Positions 23,665 through 35,930 are shown, counted from the first letter of the stretch. The stretch is DNA of 64,000 nucleotides from Myrica gale (GCA_963930655.1 OZ005613.1:15446501-15510500), one strand, 5' to 3'. Program-made: numbers and translations. Notes: generated by a model from the sequence alone, not told the origin.

Positions 23665-24010
23665 AATGCGTTTGCAAACTCTAAGTGGAATATTTAAGGA
23701 ATGGTGTAAAAATTGAGAAAATTATAGTTTTATTAGGTTTTATGAGAAAGTAGTGAATACAGTATAATTTTATAGGAGTTTGATGTAAAAGTGAGGAGAA
23801 AGTATAATTTTATAAAAGTTAGTGAAACGGTGAAGAAAAATGGTTTGAATGAATATTTATTATAATAAAAAGAGATGATTTGATAGGGGAAGAGAGATTA
23901 TTTTAAAGTTGTTTTATTTAATACAAAATTTGAGTTAATTGCATTTGCAAACTAAAATTTTGAAATAGTAAAAATTTTTATGATAGTGGGTGTTTTGCAA
24001 AGCCGTCCGA
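23665..24010. repeat. MITE-like element next to the previous one
   Basis: It begins GCGTTTGCAAACTCTAAG and contains GTTAGTGAAACGGTGAAGA, TATTATAATAAAAAGAGATG and GAGAGATTATTTTAAAG. It ends near GGGTGTTTTGCAAAG. Same block composition as the other copies, but longer. Confidence 0.5.
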
Positions 24011-24043
24011 ATCTCCTGCATGATTCGTTAGACTGCCGATCTA

Positions 24044-24048
<5 letters not shown>

Positions 24049-24093
<45 letters not shown>
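24049..24093. repeat. (TA)n microsatellite
   Basis: About 22 uninterrupted TA units. Confidence 0.95.
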
Positions 24094-24098
<5 letters not shown>

Positions 24099-24324
24099 AT
24101 GTAACTATTAAATACTTACCAAAAAAAGTAATTTTTAAATGTATTTATTAATTATGTAGAGAATTGGATCCAGAGTCATAACCTCTTTTGTCTAATTAAA
24201 GAAAAAATAAGGGTTAAATACACTTTTCAGCCTCTTACTTTAGGTTTCTGACACTTTGCATCTCAAATTATCAATTTTATTACATTTGTCCATCAACTAC
24301 CAACCGTTAACACTTGGTAAACCC

Positions 24325-26800
24325 AAACGTTGCTCTCAAAATCGACATGTCAAAGGCTTATGATATGATGAAAATAAGTCTTATCATCCTTGCGTTGAAG
24401 AAATTTGGATTTAGTTCAAAATTGATTAATTGAACTCGTGAGTGTTTATCTTCAGTGTCCTAATCAATTCTTTTAAATGGTAGTCTTTTATGGACTTATT
24501 GTTCCTACCAGAGGTCTACGGAGATCCTTTATCACCCTTTCTTTTTGTTATTGGTATGGAGATTCTCTCGCGCTTGCTTAATAAGGCAAACTCTCTCTCA
24601 TTGATTCATGGTATCTGGTTGAGTAGAGCAGGTCCTCCGATTACTCACCTTATGTATGCTGATGATTTGTTAGTTTTTGGACATGCTACTCCAGTGATCT
24701 CGTCAAGCTCCAAATGTTATAAAAATCTTTTATACTCATCACAGCTAATACAGACCGATCTACAACCAGACTTATCAAAGAATGCTTTGGTTTTTTACCT
24801 ATGTTCACCTCTTATCGCCATCTTGGTCTGCCATTAATGACGTCACGAACCAAATCTGCATCTTTTAAGGAATTCCAACATCATATTGAAGGCAAGATCT
24901 CTGGGTGGAAAGAAAAATTTCTGTCTCAAGCAGAGAGAACTATGTTGATTAAATCAGTTGCTTCTACTATTCCAATATATTATATGTCATCATTTTTTAT
25001 TCCTCAATCAATTTGCAATACTATTGATTCCCAACTTCGGAAGTTTTGGTGGGGTTATCGGACGGATGGTAATAGATATCTCTCTCTTCAATTTTGGAAT
25101 AAAATCTGCACTCCTAAGTTCATAAGTGGAATGGGTATCAAGAAAATGCACGATATGAATATGGCTCTTCTTTCCAAAATGGGCTGGTTGATGACTTCTT
25201 CACAACACAAACCATGGGTTAACTGTCTTCGAGCCCAAGTACCTCAAAAATTCATAATTCATGCATGTGGATAGAAAAGCTTCCTCCTCTTGGATATGGA
25301 AGGGACTACTTTCAAGTGCTCTATTCTTTCTCAAGGACGTTGTTTCTTAGTGGGTAATGGTGAATCTATTCGCACTTGGTTGAATCCTTGGATTCCCCCA
25401 TTACCTTCTTTCAAACCTTAGCCTATAATTGGTTCTCAAAGATTAAATTCAGCCTTTTTGGTCAGCCACTTTATTGTTGATTCTCCTAGATCTTGGAATG
25501 TCTATCTATTAAACAACACTTTTGATAGCTCAACGGTTGCAAATATTCTTTAGATACATCTCCCTCCTCTTAACACAATGGATAAACTGGTATGGACTCT
25601 TGATTCTAAAGGTCTATTTATTGTCAGATCAGCTTACAGGCAAATCTTTTTAGATAGCTTATTAATGTTGGCAAATGGACCATCAATTGACTGGAAAAAA
25701 TCATGGCAATTGAAAATGCATGAGATTGAAATTTCTTCTATGGAAAGTGGCTTGGAACATCCTACCCACTCGTCATCGAATTGCTATGAATTTACAATCC
25801 TCTTTTTAGGGAGATTCCAACTCTCTTTTGTGGTGATAGTTCAGAATCTCTTCATCATCTTTTGTTCTCCTGTGCTTATGTACATCTTATTTGGCGTCTA
25901 TCACTATGGAGTTTAAATGTGGAGTGTTTCCAACAAAGCTCTGTTGATGACTAAATCCAATGCATTTTGGAACCTTCAAGACTTCTTGGTATTTCAACCC
26001 GTGATAGTCATCTCTTTCAGTTGTTTGTTGTTCTGTTGTTAGATTCCTTGTGGATGGCTAGAAATAAGTTGTTACATGATCGTATTCGAATTGATTCTAT
26101 GGTGCTTCTTCAACAAATCTTGCATACTCTTAAGGAACATATAGCAGCATAGCAAGTTTCTTCAAAACTTCTTCAAAAAGTTCAGGCATTCTCATTTCTT
26201 CTAGGCAAATCTTTCCAAATGACCTTTGACGTGGTGATTCGAGCGTCTTTCTCTATGAGTGCAGTAATTCTGTTTCACTCCAATGGTGATATTTTGCGTG
26301 TCTGGACCCAAGAATCTAGTTCTACTGATCCACTTATTGGAGAAGCGGAAGTTGCTTTGCTGGCTTTGACTAAAGCATTGAATCTACATATTTTCACCTT
26401 ACTCTTTCAAGGCGACTCAAAAACTCTAATGGAGAGCATTCTCTTTTCCTACTTGCAAGATCCACTACCAACTTGGTCATCCCCTGAAAGATTGCATCGA
26501 TTATCCACAGCCTCTAACCGCTCTTTTCCTCCATTTCTTCTTTTTCTCCCTCTTATATTGCTCGAGCTAACAACTTGGAAGCTTATTCATTAGCAGCTTT
26601 GGCGGCTGCTCATTCTTTTCCTGGAGACGTTCCTGCACCTTTTCTTCTTAATATAGGCTCATGGAAGTTTAATGGTGTTCAATCACCATAGCTTTGTTTT
26701 TGGTTTTTTTTTCCTCTTGTTTTTTTAGGCTTTTCTGCTTTGTCGTTGTTGTACGTTTGCTTCGCATATAATATTTCTGGTTTAACATAATAAAAACTGT
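24325..26800 (+). mobile_element. 5'-truncated, decayed plant LINE (L1-type) with reverse transcriptase
   Basis: Plus-strand coding debris in several frames gives the order of an L1-type ORF2. KIDMSKAYD lies near 24341; GDPLSPFLFVIGMEILSRLL near 24520; and the catalytic YADDLLVF near 24655. After a frameshift come FTSYRHLGLPLM, ISGWKEKFLSQAERTMLIKS and LRKFWWG (24800-25270). A zf-RVT-like piece follows (LVWTLDSKGLFIVRSAY, ~25590), then an RNase H-like piece with GEAEVALLALTKAL and GDSKTLMES (26219-26460). Several stops and frameshifts make it inactive. The endonuclease part is missing. The 3' end is about 26800; no target-site duplication was seen. Confidence 0.85.
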
Positions 26801-26901
26801 ATTTTTGCATAAATGTACAGGACAATCCAGAAGCTAGAAGAATAACTTATGGCCCTCAGGCAGCCCTGTTCAAGTCCACCGTAATTTCCATTGTTTTGGT
26901 T

Positions 26902-27247
26902 TGGGCTCCGAATAGCCAGAAGCATATATAACCGTAGGATCAAGTGGGGAGAACCGAACTCAATCCTCAAACCAAATGTACAACATAAAAGACTAGAGAG
27001 GTTCGGTTGGTCGATTTCGGTTAGCACAATCCATCAGAAATTAAGACCCTTTATTCGAAAGGTACAGAGGAAGTAATCCTCCGCTAGCAAACTCCATTAA
27101 AGTAGCCCAATTGCTTCAGGCTCAGCATTAAATCCGAGCCAACTGCCAACTGCCATAAAAAGAAGTGCCACCAACATTCAATCACGGGCAGTTGCAGGTG
27201 GCGACATCGTCTGCCTGTCAAGTTTTGTTGGCAACTTCGCCTCAGTT
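26902..27247. repeat. Diverged duplicated segment, copy 1
   Basis: Blocks shared in order with 27914-28273: GGGCTC...CCAGAAGCATAT, GGGGAGAACCGAACTC, CCAAATGTACAA, CTCCATTAAAGTAGCCCAAT, GCCATAAAAAGAAG and GTTGGCAACTTCGCCTCAGT. No protein was recognised in either copy. Confidence 0.75.
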
Positions 27248-27302
27248 GGCGTTCGATTCATGTGTTTTTTTTTTGGTTAGAAATGCCTACAATTTTTTTT
27301 TA

Positions 27303-27683
27303 GGGAAATTTACTTTTTAGTCCTTAGGTTTTAGACCCTTTTTAATTTTAGTCCTTAACTTTCAACCTTCAAAATTTTAGTCCTTGAACTTTCATCTTTG
27401 TAAAATTTAGTCTTTCCGTCAGTCTGACGTCAATTTTTGTACCGATCGACCGCCAATTTTGAAGCGGTCGACAGGTACATGTAGCGGTCGTCCGCTTCAT
27501 GTAGCGGTCGACCGTTTCATATACCGGTCGATCGGTACAAATTTGACGGCAAACTTACGTCAGACTGACGGAAGGACTAAATTTTATAAAGATGAAAATT
27601 CAAGGACTAAAATTTTGATCCTCTAAAATTCATGACAAAAAATAAAAAAGGTTAAAACCTATGAACTAAAAAGCAAATTTCCT
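27303..27683. mobile_element. MULE-like MITE with long terminal inverted repeats and CG-rich core
   Basis: The two halves are imperfect reverse complements over about 150 bp each. GGGAAATTTACTTTTTAGTCC pairs with the far end, and TCCGTCAGTCTGACGT pairs with ACGTCAGACTGACGGA. The flanks carry TTTTTTTTA at 27294-27302 and 27684-27692, a possible 9-bp duplication of Mutator type, though low complexity weakens it. The centre (27440-27540) has repeated GGTCGACC / GCGGTCG motifs. Confidence 0.75.
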
Positions 27684-27724
27684 TTTTTTTTACTAAATAG
27701 AAATGCCTAGAATTACTTAAATAT

Positions 27725-27895
27725 TTGGGATAAATGTAAAATTGGTCCTTGTACTATACGCAAAAATCAATTTAGTCCCTGTGATATGAAAAATATCGAT
27801 TTAAACCCTGTAATTCTATTTTCGTTTGTTATTAATCTTTCATAAGGGACTAATTTTATCACTTTCGTTTGTTATTTGGTTTCATTTAAATATTT
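27725..27895. repeat. Half of a 'tagtccctgt'-type repeat
   Basis: GGGATAAATGTAAAATTGGT, CAATTTAGTCCCTGTGATAT and AAACCCTGTAATTC are the phrases found at the ends of many plant MULE MITEs. No matching inverted end was located, so this looks like a fragment. Confidence 0.4.
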
Positions 27896-27913
27896 TTGCA
27901 CAAATCACCTTCT

Positions 27914-28273
27914 GGGCTCTGACTAACCAGAAGCATATGTAGCCTTTAAATAGCGGTTCACCGTCATGTCCAAAGGCTCAAGCTGTGGGGGGAACCGAAC
28001 TCGATCATCAAATCAAATGTACAAGATAGCGTTTTCGGTGGGTTCAGAGGCAGTCACCAGCTTCCGTTATCACATGACTACTCCATTAAGGTGGCCCAAT
28101 TAGTTCTCCAGCATTGAATCGAGGCCAAGTGGCATAAAAAGAAGATATGATCATAAGAATCATAGTACAGCAGGTACTTGGTCTGGCTGTTCTCGTGAAA
28201 AAAAGCTAAGAATTAATTGTGGCTCACAGATTGGACATTACATATGACATCACGTTTGTTGGCAACTTGGCCT
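27914..28273. repeat. Diverged duplicated segment, copy 2
   Basis: Partner of 26902-27247, in the same orientation about 1 kb away. The MITE at 27303 lies between them. It has an insertion of about 25 bp (TTTAAATAGCGGTTCACC) relative to copy 1. Confidence 0.75.
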
Positions 28274-28444
28274 CAGTATCTAATCTGCCGAGACAGTAAG
28301 GGAAAGCTACAATCAGAACAAAAGAATAAAGCCGCTTACACAATCTGAAGGGTCGCTTTCTAATTTGGTGAAGTACCGATCTGCCTGGCCCCGATACACT
28401 GGTATGCCCTCTGGCAAGTGACCCTAGTTATCATTCAAAATAAA

Positions 28445-28815
28445 ATAAGAAAAAATATATATTTTCTACTCGTAAACTTTCATGAATGCGACACGTTGAA
28501 TTTTAAATTATGAGTTTAAACTCGTTACACTTCAAACTATTAAAAAATTAGACACTTTTTACCGTAAACTACTTACTTTGACACATTATACTGTCATTCC
28601 GATAATAATATTTTCAAAATTTAATAAGTTGACAATAATATTTTCAGTATATTCAAAGTGGGTCAATAACATTTTCGTCATTTTAGTCTAAAATTTTGAT
28701 AGAGGGTGCAAAATGTCTAAGATTGATAGTTCGAAGTTGCAATGTTTCAAACATAATAGTTTAGGTGTAAAGTGTAAAATATAAGATAATTAGTAGATAA
28801 AAAATATATTTTTCC
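28445..28815. repeat. Probable MITE with inverted ends
   Basis: The left end AAAAATATATATTTTCTACTC is matched at the right by the reverse complement of AGTAGATAAAAAATATATTT. Inside, phrases such as CGTAAACT and AGTTTAGGTGTAAAGTG are also arranged symmetrically. Target duplication was not found. Confidence 0.5.
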
Positions 28816-28854
28816 CATAAAATAAAATAAAATAAAATAGGAAGTAAATATTAC

Positions 28855-29100
28855 GATCTGAACGCTACAAAGTGTAAATTTATTCACAATTTAACATTAG
28901 AATCCACCTAAATTTAATCCAGTCATTTACTTACAAAATTTTACCAAAAATATTCTCTCACTCCTAATAAAATAATCTAATATAATCTCTATCTCCTATA
29001 AAAAAATATAAAAAATTACCTCTCTCCCCACCTTTTCACTAAATTCAAGACCAACACATATTCTCGTACCAAAAATATATTACAACGTAGACACAACCTA
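28855..29100 (-). repeat. Dispersed MITE-like repeat, copy in reverse orientation
   Basis: Contains AATATAATCTCTATCTCC, ATTACCTCTCTCCCCACC and TTTTCACTAAATTCAAGACC, the reverse complement of the block order seen at 8440 and 9583. Confidence 0.5.
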
Positions 29101-30490
29101 AATTTAATCTAGCCGTGTCACCACTTTTCTTTACTTTTTTTTAACTCTTTACCACTTATTTTTACTTGGGTTGGGTGGAAAAGTAAAGAAGCGAATTAAA
29201 TGAAGGGGGTCCCACCGTTCCATTATTTTGGGATTTTTCTTCGAGCTTAAGAAAAGTGCAAGATTGGAGGTAAAGAGAGGGAAAACGTCTTTTAACTGTT
29301 TTAATAGCCTATTTAAATTTGTCTCTTTATTTTAATTAAAAATCACACTTCTCTATTTTAACAATCAACTTTTAAAAAATATTCACATAATTTTTTATAT
29401 TTTAATCATCTATTTTTATATTTTTCAAATATTTCTTTATTATTTCTCTAATATTTATATTTTTGAATATTAATTTTATCGTAACAGTCATATTTTTAAA
29501 TATTTGTCTTATAGATTAATTTTTAAATTTTACTAAGGGTTGAAATTTTAAAATTTTAAAATGGTGAAGTGAACAATAATTTTTTTAAAATAAAAAAGAA
29601 AAAAATGAAGAAAAAAGAAAAAGAAAAAAAAAGAAGATATATATTAATATTTTAAGATAGTGAGTTGAATAGTAGCCACGGTTCACTTCTTCAAATTTCA
29701 AATTTTTTTTTTAAAATTTGTTAAATTAGAGAGAGTGTTGATGAATATTTTTTAACTTTTTGATTAAATTGGCTCTCTATTCTAACATTCCTAACAATGT
29801 AGTTTTTTTTTTAATCTGCTTGTATTCGCTTGAATAACCATCTTTTTTATTCATCAATCAATCAATTAATATTAAAAAAATTAGAATAGTTTTGTCTTTC
29901 TCTTACATTAGCGGCGAAACCCGAACCAAATTATAAAATAGTAATTTTTTTAAAAAGAACTATCGAATAATAAAACGTGAGTTCTGGAAGGAGGAAAAGG
30001 GCTTTTCCTTCGTGGTTGGCGAAAAGAAAAGGCGGCCAGAGAAATCTGCTGGTTACCACCGTGAAAAATATGATATAAACACTACGTTCGCTCACCGGGT
30101 GCATGCTACATGAATGCAGGGTTGTTTAATAGTGTGCTTTTCCGATTGGGACGTGTAAAGAACGCGCCTAGAATACGTTCAAATGTTCAGAACACGGGGG
30201 AGGCTGAGTCGACAGCGACGGAGGGACAGTTTTTGTGTGTGACTTCTGGGTATGAGTCCAGAAGGGCGGGGTTTCGTTTTCAAGCCAAACAAACTCTACA
30301 GTCTACACATCGGATACGCAAAAGTAACAAAAAAGAGAAAGAAAGGCACACAAGCAACTCTCTTTGTCTCGACTGCTGCCCTCGTAATCCGTGCAACTAA
30401 GCCCACACTCTTCGTTCGGTCTCTGCACTAACCAAACTCTCACTTTCCTTAAACCCATACTTCTCTCAATATCTCTGTGTAGGTTTAGGG
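29100..30490. other. AT-rich intergenic DNA, then 5' region of the 30.5-kb gene
   Basis: No gene is seen from 29100 to 30100, only long A/T runs. From 30100 to 30490 base composition rises and CT-rich stretches appear (CTCTCACTTTCCTTAAACCC). This is consistent with a promoter and 5' UTR for the ATG at 30494. Confidence 0.45.
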
Positions 30491-30493
30491 TTT

Positions 30494-32893
30494 ATGATGG
30501 CTTCTGAAATTGGAACCCATGCCCATGCTGGCCATGGCCTTTCTCACATGGCGATTCAGTTCCCTGAGAGAGGTTTTGTGCTCAGAAGGTATTTGTTTGC
30601 TTTAAGGTTTTGTTTTGACCTCTTCTCCTGCTCCTCCGTCTTCTTCTTCTTTTTTTTTGGGTTGGGGGGTGCGTTGGGAGGGGGAGGGCTAACCTTTTCT
30701 CTTCGGCTGTTTCTGGGGAAATCTGCGCTTTTGGTTCTTGTTAGGTTTCTCTTTTTCATTTTACATTGTTTGTGTTTTGGATGCTATGGCCATGTGTGAT
30801 AATTAAAATGCTTCCCAAGTTGGGTTTGCATCATCTGTGATGATACCGGGTTTGTCTACTTCGTCAGGAGAATGGTTTCAATTTGTTCATTTGTGCATAT
30901 ATTTTATGCTGTCCTCTTGATTTTGGATTTGCGCTTTCCTGCAATGTGCATTATCAGTTCTGCTCTAAGATTGTATCAAGGATGGTAGTTTTGATACCCA
31001 TCAGAAAAGTGTACCCGGAATTTATGCAATGAAGAATTAACCATTTAGTCTCACAGATGGTAGTAGGATTAAAGTAATCAATTTTGGGTAAACCATGTAG
31101 ATTACTCGCTGGGGATGTGCTAAACTGCTAGTGACGTTTTAGTAAAAAACGCACCGAAAAATCTTGATGATTGTGGGATACAAACAATAGCCCTGAACTT
31201 ATTAAATGGAAAAAGGAAGAAAAAAAGAAGAAGAGAAAGTAAACGAACAAAAACGCCTGACATAGATGTCTCAAACATGCTATGGGATGGGAATAGGAAA
31301 TTTCCATTGGCCCTGAAAATCTCTTGGAGAGGACGGGAAAATATAGAGATGGAAATCCTAAGATGGTGCATCTGGGTATTTGTTATGCTTACTGAAATGA
31401 CATGCAGATGGGACTAAGTGTGTTATGCCCCAAAATGGACCGAATTGATTGCATAGTGGTAGAGTAGCTTTATCGTAAGGAAGTGCTTTAGTTATTGCTG
31501 AAATATATTGCATGCAAATGCTTGATGCAAAGTAGCATATGTTCATCTCTGAAGAAAAAATAGGTATCTGAATGTAGGCGCGGGCTGTGATGGAACTAGT
31601 TTCTGGTCATCTGTGATCCTGGATATAGATGAACTTTTACTATTATTACAAGGTGTGCTGGTACTTTCTGTGGGCAGTTTTCTTTCTCTTTTAAGTGAGT
31701 CATTTAGTGCCCAATTGGAAAACTTTCAGCAGTTGTATCTACTGTTTCCTAGAAACCAGGTAGGAAACCATGAATTGACAAACAGGTAACCTAGTGATTA
31801 TCCACCTATTGCTTCAATAAATTTCTTTACACACTGCGTTTTACTAGGAATGGTCGATGTGGTTGGAAACTGGATAGTCCTTTCTCAGGGTCATACCATT
31901 TTTCACATATCAGTTGATAAATCTAAAGTAGCGCAGTATGAAGTATGCTTATAAAGTGCATAACCTCATACACTCTTATATGGAACCATATTAACGGGAT
32001 AGTTATAGAATTTTCTCTCCCCTCTTCTTTTGATTACATACATTAATGTGCGTACATTTGTGGAAGCCCATCATATTGTTGTCTTTCATATGTACGAACC
32101 ACACACACTGACACACAAGCATGTGTGCCTCTACAACTCAAGTGGTAAAAATCTTGCATCTGTTTACATATGGCTATACGCATGTACATTCTAAGCTTTG
32201 TAAGATGGACTGGATTCTACCCTAGAATTTATGCTGTGGAGTGCCCTGTTAAGATCCTTTTACATATCCTGGGTCTGGACGTTTTTTGAACATTTCCGCC
32301 CAGCTTGAAGGTTTGCTAAGTGATGACCACTATTAGTTTGGAAGATGGGAGTGTTATTCAGTTTGTTTGGGGAACCAACTGTTTTGAGACAATTTGATGG
32401 ATGCAGATGGATCACTTTATCTTTAGCATTGTCTCAATTTTACTTGGTGACATATGGAATATCAGTGGTCAATACAGCTGACATTGTTATCATATCAAAC
32501 CAACAAATAATCTGGTAGTGCATCCATATTTCACCTACTTGTCTATTCTATTGAAGCAGATTGGATTGTACTAGGAAAGATATCCAACTGACCAGGGATT
32601 TGGGTCTGAATGACTTTTTCATGATGATTTATGCAATTTATAACTGTTACAGAAGAAAATTTGCAAGTTCGACCTTGTAGCATTGCATTGTATGCAGCTA
32701 AACTTTTTTTCTGGTGTGAATAGCTTCATTCTTTTGCACCTCTCTTTCTCCCTGTTTATGTAGATCTTGCTGTAATAATCTTTCCATATGCTGTTTTTTA
32801 AAGTTTCCTGACAATCCTTTTTTATATATCAATGTTAGGTACAGAGATAATAACGATGCCCACTCTAAAGGGTTGTGCTCTGTTCCGACATAG
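30494..32893 (+). CDS. Putative small two-exon gene, 49-aa product, function unknown
   Basis: Exon 1 is 30494-30588 and ends CTCAGAAG|GTATTT. Exon 2 begins at 32839 after ATATATCAATGTTAG and reaches TAG at 32891-32893. The 2.25-kb intron is phase 2 and the reading frame is kept across it. The 49-residue product starts MMASEIGTHAHAGHGLSHMA, continues with FPERGFVLRRYRDNNDA and ends CSVPT. I do not recognise the family. Exon 1 has a clean, CT-rich 5' leader and coding-like composition. The second ATG (30497) is as good a start as the first. Exon 2 is short and could be a terminal coding exon, or part of a longer transcript with a later donor at 32922. The 101-codon ORF reading on through the intron has a poly-T/G-rich tail and is rejected as coding. 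The exon 1 call is fairly good; the exon 2 join is a hypothesis. Confidence 0.45.
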
Positions 32894-32899
32894 TACATG

Positions 32900-34240
32900 A
32901 AAATTTTATCACTCAAAGGTACTGTTGGAATTTATGCCTTAATATACTTTGGGTCTGGAATAGGGAATGAAGCCATTGGTCCGTATAGCTTAGCTATCTG
33001 TGTATCATATTAACATTTGTCTGTAAATTATTCATCTATTTCGAAATTCTTTGGAGTAGATGCTGTGCTGCACCTTATATGGGTGTTCTGTTTTGTTTTC
33101 AAGTATTAACCTGGTGATGTACTCTCTCTCTCTCTCTGTGTGTGTCTCTCTCGCCTCTCACAGTTATGTAATGCTTGGGTAGTTGGGGAAATTTTTTAGT
33201 TCTTGACATGTTTGGTAATGTGGGGATGCTACACAGACGATCACAAATTTTTGCTTTGAAATCAGTTGGTTTGGTTTGGACGAGAGATGCCAAATAGCTG
33301 GATTTATTTTCTGTGTTTCTATTTGTTGCTGGGTGCTTCCCCCCCCCCCTATTAGCTGGCCATGCGAGCCACTCTTCTGGCTGAGGAATAGCTTACATAT
33401 TGTCATTCTCCTAAGAAATCCATGGTGGATAGAGAAAGCGCTTAGTTAGTTGCAATAATGGTTTCTTCATTTTATAGAGTCGAGATATTCTGAGCTTAGA
33501 CTCTATCATACTAGACTAATAGCTGGTCAAGGAAGGCATATATGTGTTGGTGATCCCAATCTGGTATCCTCTGGAATCTAAGAATTTTTTGGATGAGAGT
33601 GTGGGATGTAGCGACTGAATGCCCCGCAAGTTTCATGATGAGAAACAAAGTAGTTAAGAACCATTGAGAATGAAGGGCACCGGTTGTAGGAATCACCAAT
33701 TTGTTTCCTGAGGATATGTGTCTTGGTGTCTAGTGGTAATTCTTGGTTGAATGTGTCCTGGTGCCGTCATACTCATCCTGCCACCTGCTATGAGTATTTA
33801 CTTGAACCTGTCTTCTGATGTTGGTTTCCACATTATTGTCTGAAGTTAGCCCACAAAACATTAGTGTTCAAATAAATTAATTGCGAGTACTAATGACTTA
33901 TAATTGAAAGCATCATTATTTCTATCTAGGAATCTTGAGATTTTCTATCTAGATTCCTAATTTTTTTGGACTTTTTCTAATTTCCAAAATTTCTCCGATC
34001 AACGAGGATTTTCTGGAGTTTGCTGTTAGATAATCCTCACTGTCAGTCCTTGACTTTGCAGTCAGATATCCCAACATCAATCATGTTTGCCATTTATTGA
34101 AACTTGAATACGTCTTATGTGCCTGTAAACGAACATGATTCAGTTCGGAAGCCCCACAAGATCATAGTTTACAATATGTTACGTGACATTTCATTTCTTA
34201 TTTGGCAGTCATAGATTTTAAAGCTATTATTACTTCCAAG
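32900..34240. other. 3' flank of the small gene; no other gene seen
   Basis: Contains a CT/GT microsatellite near 33120-33152 and a C tract near 33341. No conserved coding segment was recognised on either strand. Confidence 0.4.
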
Positions 34241-34254
34241 AACTTTTTCCTTCC

Positions 34255-35301
34255 TCTTTCTGGATCCTCATGGAATCAATGTATGACTTCCCATCGAGTG
34301 TGCGTGAGAACCCCTTGAAGAAATCTGCGACACTATTCTCTTGAACAGTGCCGGTGATTCTGAAGTAACAAGGCTTGGAGCCGGACCCATATCTCCTTCC
34401 AGACTTTGGCTATAAAATGTGGCTATAGAGAGCCTCTCCTTTTACGAGTTCACAACAGCACGATGTTCAATGCTACGATAGATTCCATTCGTGACGAGCA
34501 ATGCGACATGCATGAAAAATGAAAATCGAGATGGTTTTCGGTATTTCCATTTGTCGTTATCATGTTTCGTGAAAGATTCACCACGTAAAGAGAGAGATTT
34601 ACCTCCAGGATATCTCCAGTGTTGACGATAAAAGCGGTGTGGAGGGGATTAACAGGAATCCACAACCCATCTTTTCCAATTTCGTTGAGTTGGAGGAGGA
34701 TAGTTAGGCCGACTCCATCGGAGCGAGCGCTGAGGCCAGTGACAAGCTCTGGTTGCGGACATGGAGGATAGTAGTTCATCCTCATTCCCTGCATCCCGTC
34801 TTCAAACAGGTACCTCATGTCATTAGTCTCCATTCTTAGAGCTTTTGCCATCATTTCGAGGATTTTCAAGGCAAGGTTTTTCAGCTCCGCCGAGTAAGCT
34901 TCCAAGTCATCTCTGCATGTACGAGAAGTCGATCTATTTGGTGAATACAATGATTTTCCCAATTTTTGCGATATGTTTCAATTAGTTTATGTTTTCTTTT
35001 TCTTTTTCGGCTTGGCTATGAGAGAGTCAGAGAGAGCAACAGAAAGAGAACGGACCTGAATGGGAGGGGGAGCTTGGGGAAGAGGTGGGGCTTTCTCAAG
35101 TAGGTTGGAAGCGACATAACGTAAAACATTTCACCCCAATCAAGCTTCTGCTCTTCGGACAAAACAAATGCCTGGCCAAACCCCTTCAAGTCTCCTGCTT
35201 CTTGCCAGTACTTCTTCTCTTCCATCGGGAGATTAAAAAAATTCCTGAATGCCTAATTTCACCTTCTCCAGAAGTGAAGTGCTCACCCCATGATTTATTA
35301 G
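34255..35301 (-). pseudogene. SRG1-like 2-oxoglutarate dioxygenase pseudogene (exons 2-4)
   Basis: Colinear with exons 2, 3 and 4 of the intact gene at 42258-44290: exon 2 at 35301-35056, exon 3 at 34912-34613 and exon 4 at about 34493-34255. The damage is extensive. Exon 1 is absent. There is an extra T in a homopolymer near 35235, giving a frameshift after EFF. The first iron-ligand motif HTD reads RSD (GLSARSDGVG). The exon 4 acceptor CAG reads TTG. A stop follows VNS in exon 4, and a further 1-bp shift lies near 34332. Family members oxidise small molecules with Fe(II) and 2-oxoglutarate; this copy cannot. Similarity to the intact gene remains high (NYYPPCPQPELV, LTILLQLNE), so the duplication is not ancient. 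Confidence 0.92.
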
Positions 35302-35754
35302 CTGCAAAACTTTCCACTGATTTTCTTAAAAAGAAATAGGAAAATTGTTTTGCATGGGAGAATGTAGTACGAAAACTGCTTTTTTTTTTTTAGAATTTTG
35401 ATTTTTAGTCATATGGCCATTTCATTTTTAGTCTTCCGTTACACTCTTTCCACGTCAGCTAGGATTAAAAATGAAATTAATGTAAAATTCAGTAGCTAAA
35501 AATCAAATTTTCAAAATTTAGCTTGTTTGAAAAAAATAATACAAAACATAAGTATAGTTTTTTTCGGTATTTTTATTGTTTTATTCAAAATGTTATAGAA
35601 AACTAACATGAAGAATATTATTTTTAATTTTTTTGATTTTTCTAAAAATATTTTCAATACGAATCAAACACCAAAAAATCTAATTGGTGAACAACTAGAC
35701 AGGCATAAAAAAGATAGAAAACACGAATATATTTACAAAATTTCTCTTTCTAAA

Positions 35755-35930
35755 TATCTTTTTTTAAAATTTTAGGTATTGGGTTTACTGAAAAAGTGAA
35801 GAGGTAATTTTTTTTATATTTTTTATAGTGGAAAGTAATGATTTTTATGAAAGAAAGAGAGATTATATTGTAATATTTTATTTTATTAAAATTTTAAAGA
35901 CCGTGAAATTTTATAATATAAACGCAGCTT
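35755..35930 (+). repeat. Dispersed MITE-like repeat, copy upstream of the pseudogene
   Basis: Reads AGGTATTGGGTTTACTGAAA, GTGAAGAGGTAAT, AGAGAGATTATATTGTAAT and a tail AAACGCAGCTTT, the same order as at 8440 and 9583. Confidence 0.55.

Noticed and set aside
24490-25274. Reverse transcriptase ORFs as host genes
   Set aside because: YADD, zf-RVT and RNase H pieces in broken frames show a dead LINE.
30494-30799. 101-codon ORF starting with the 30.5-kb exon
   Set aside because: A donor AG|GTATTT ends the coding-like part after 31 codons. The rest is T- and G-rich intron-like sequence.
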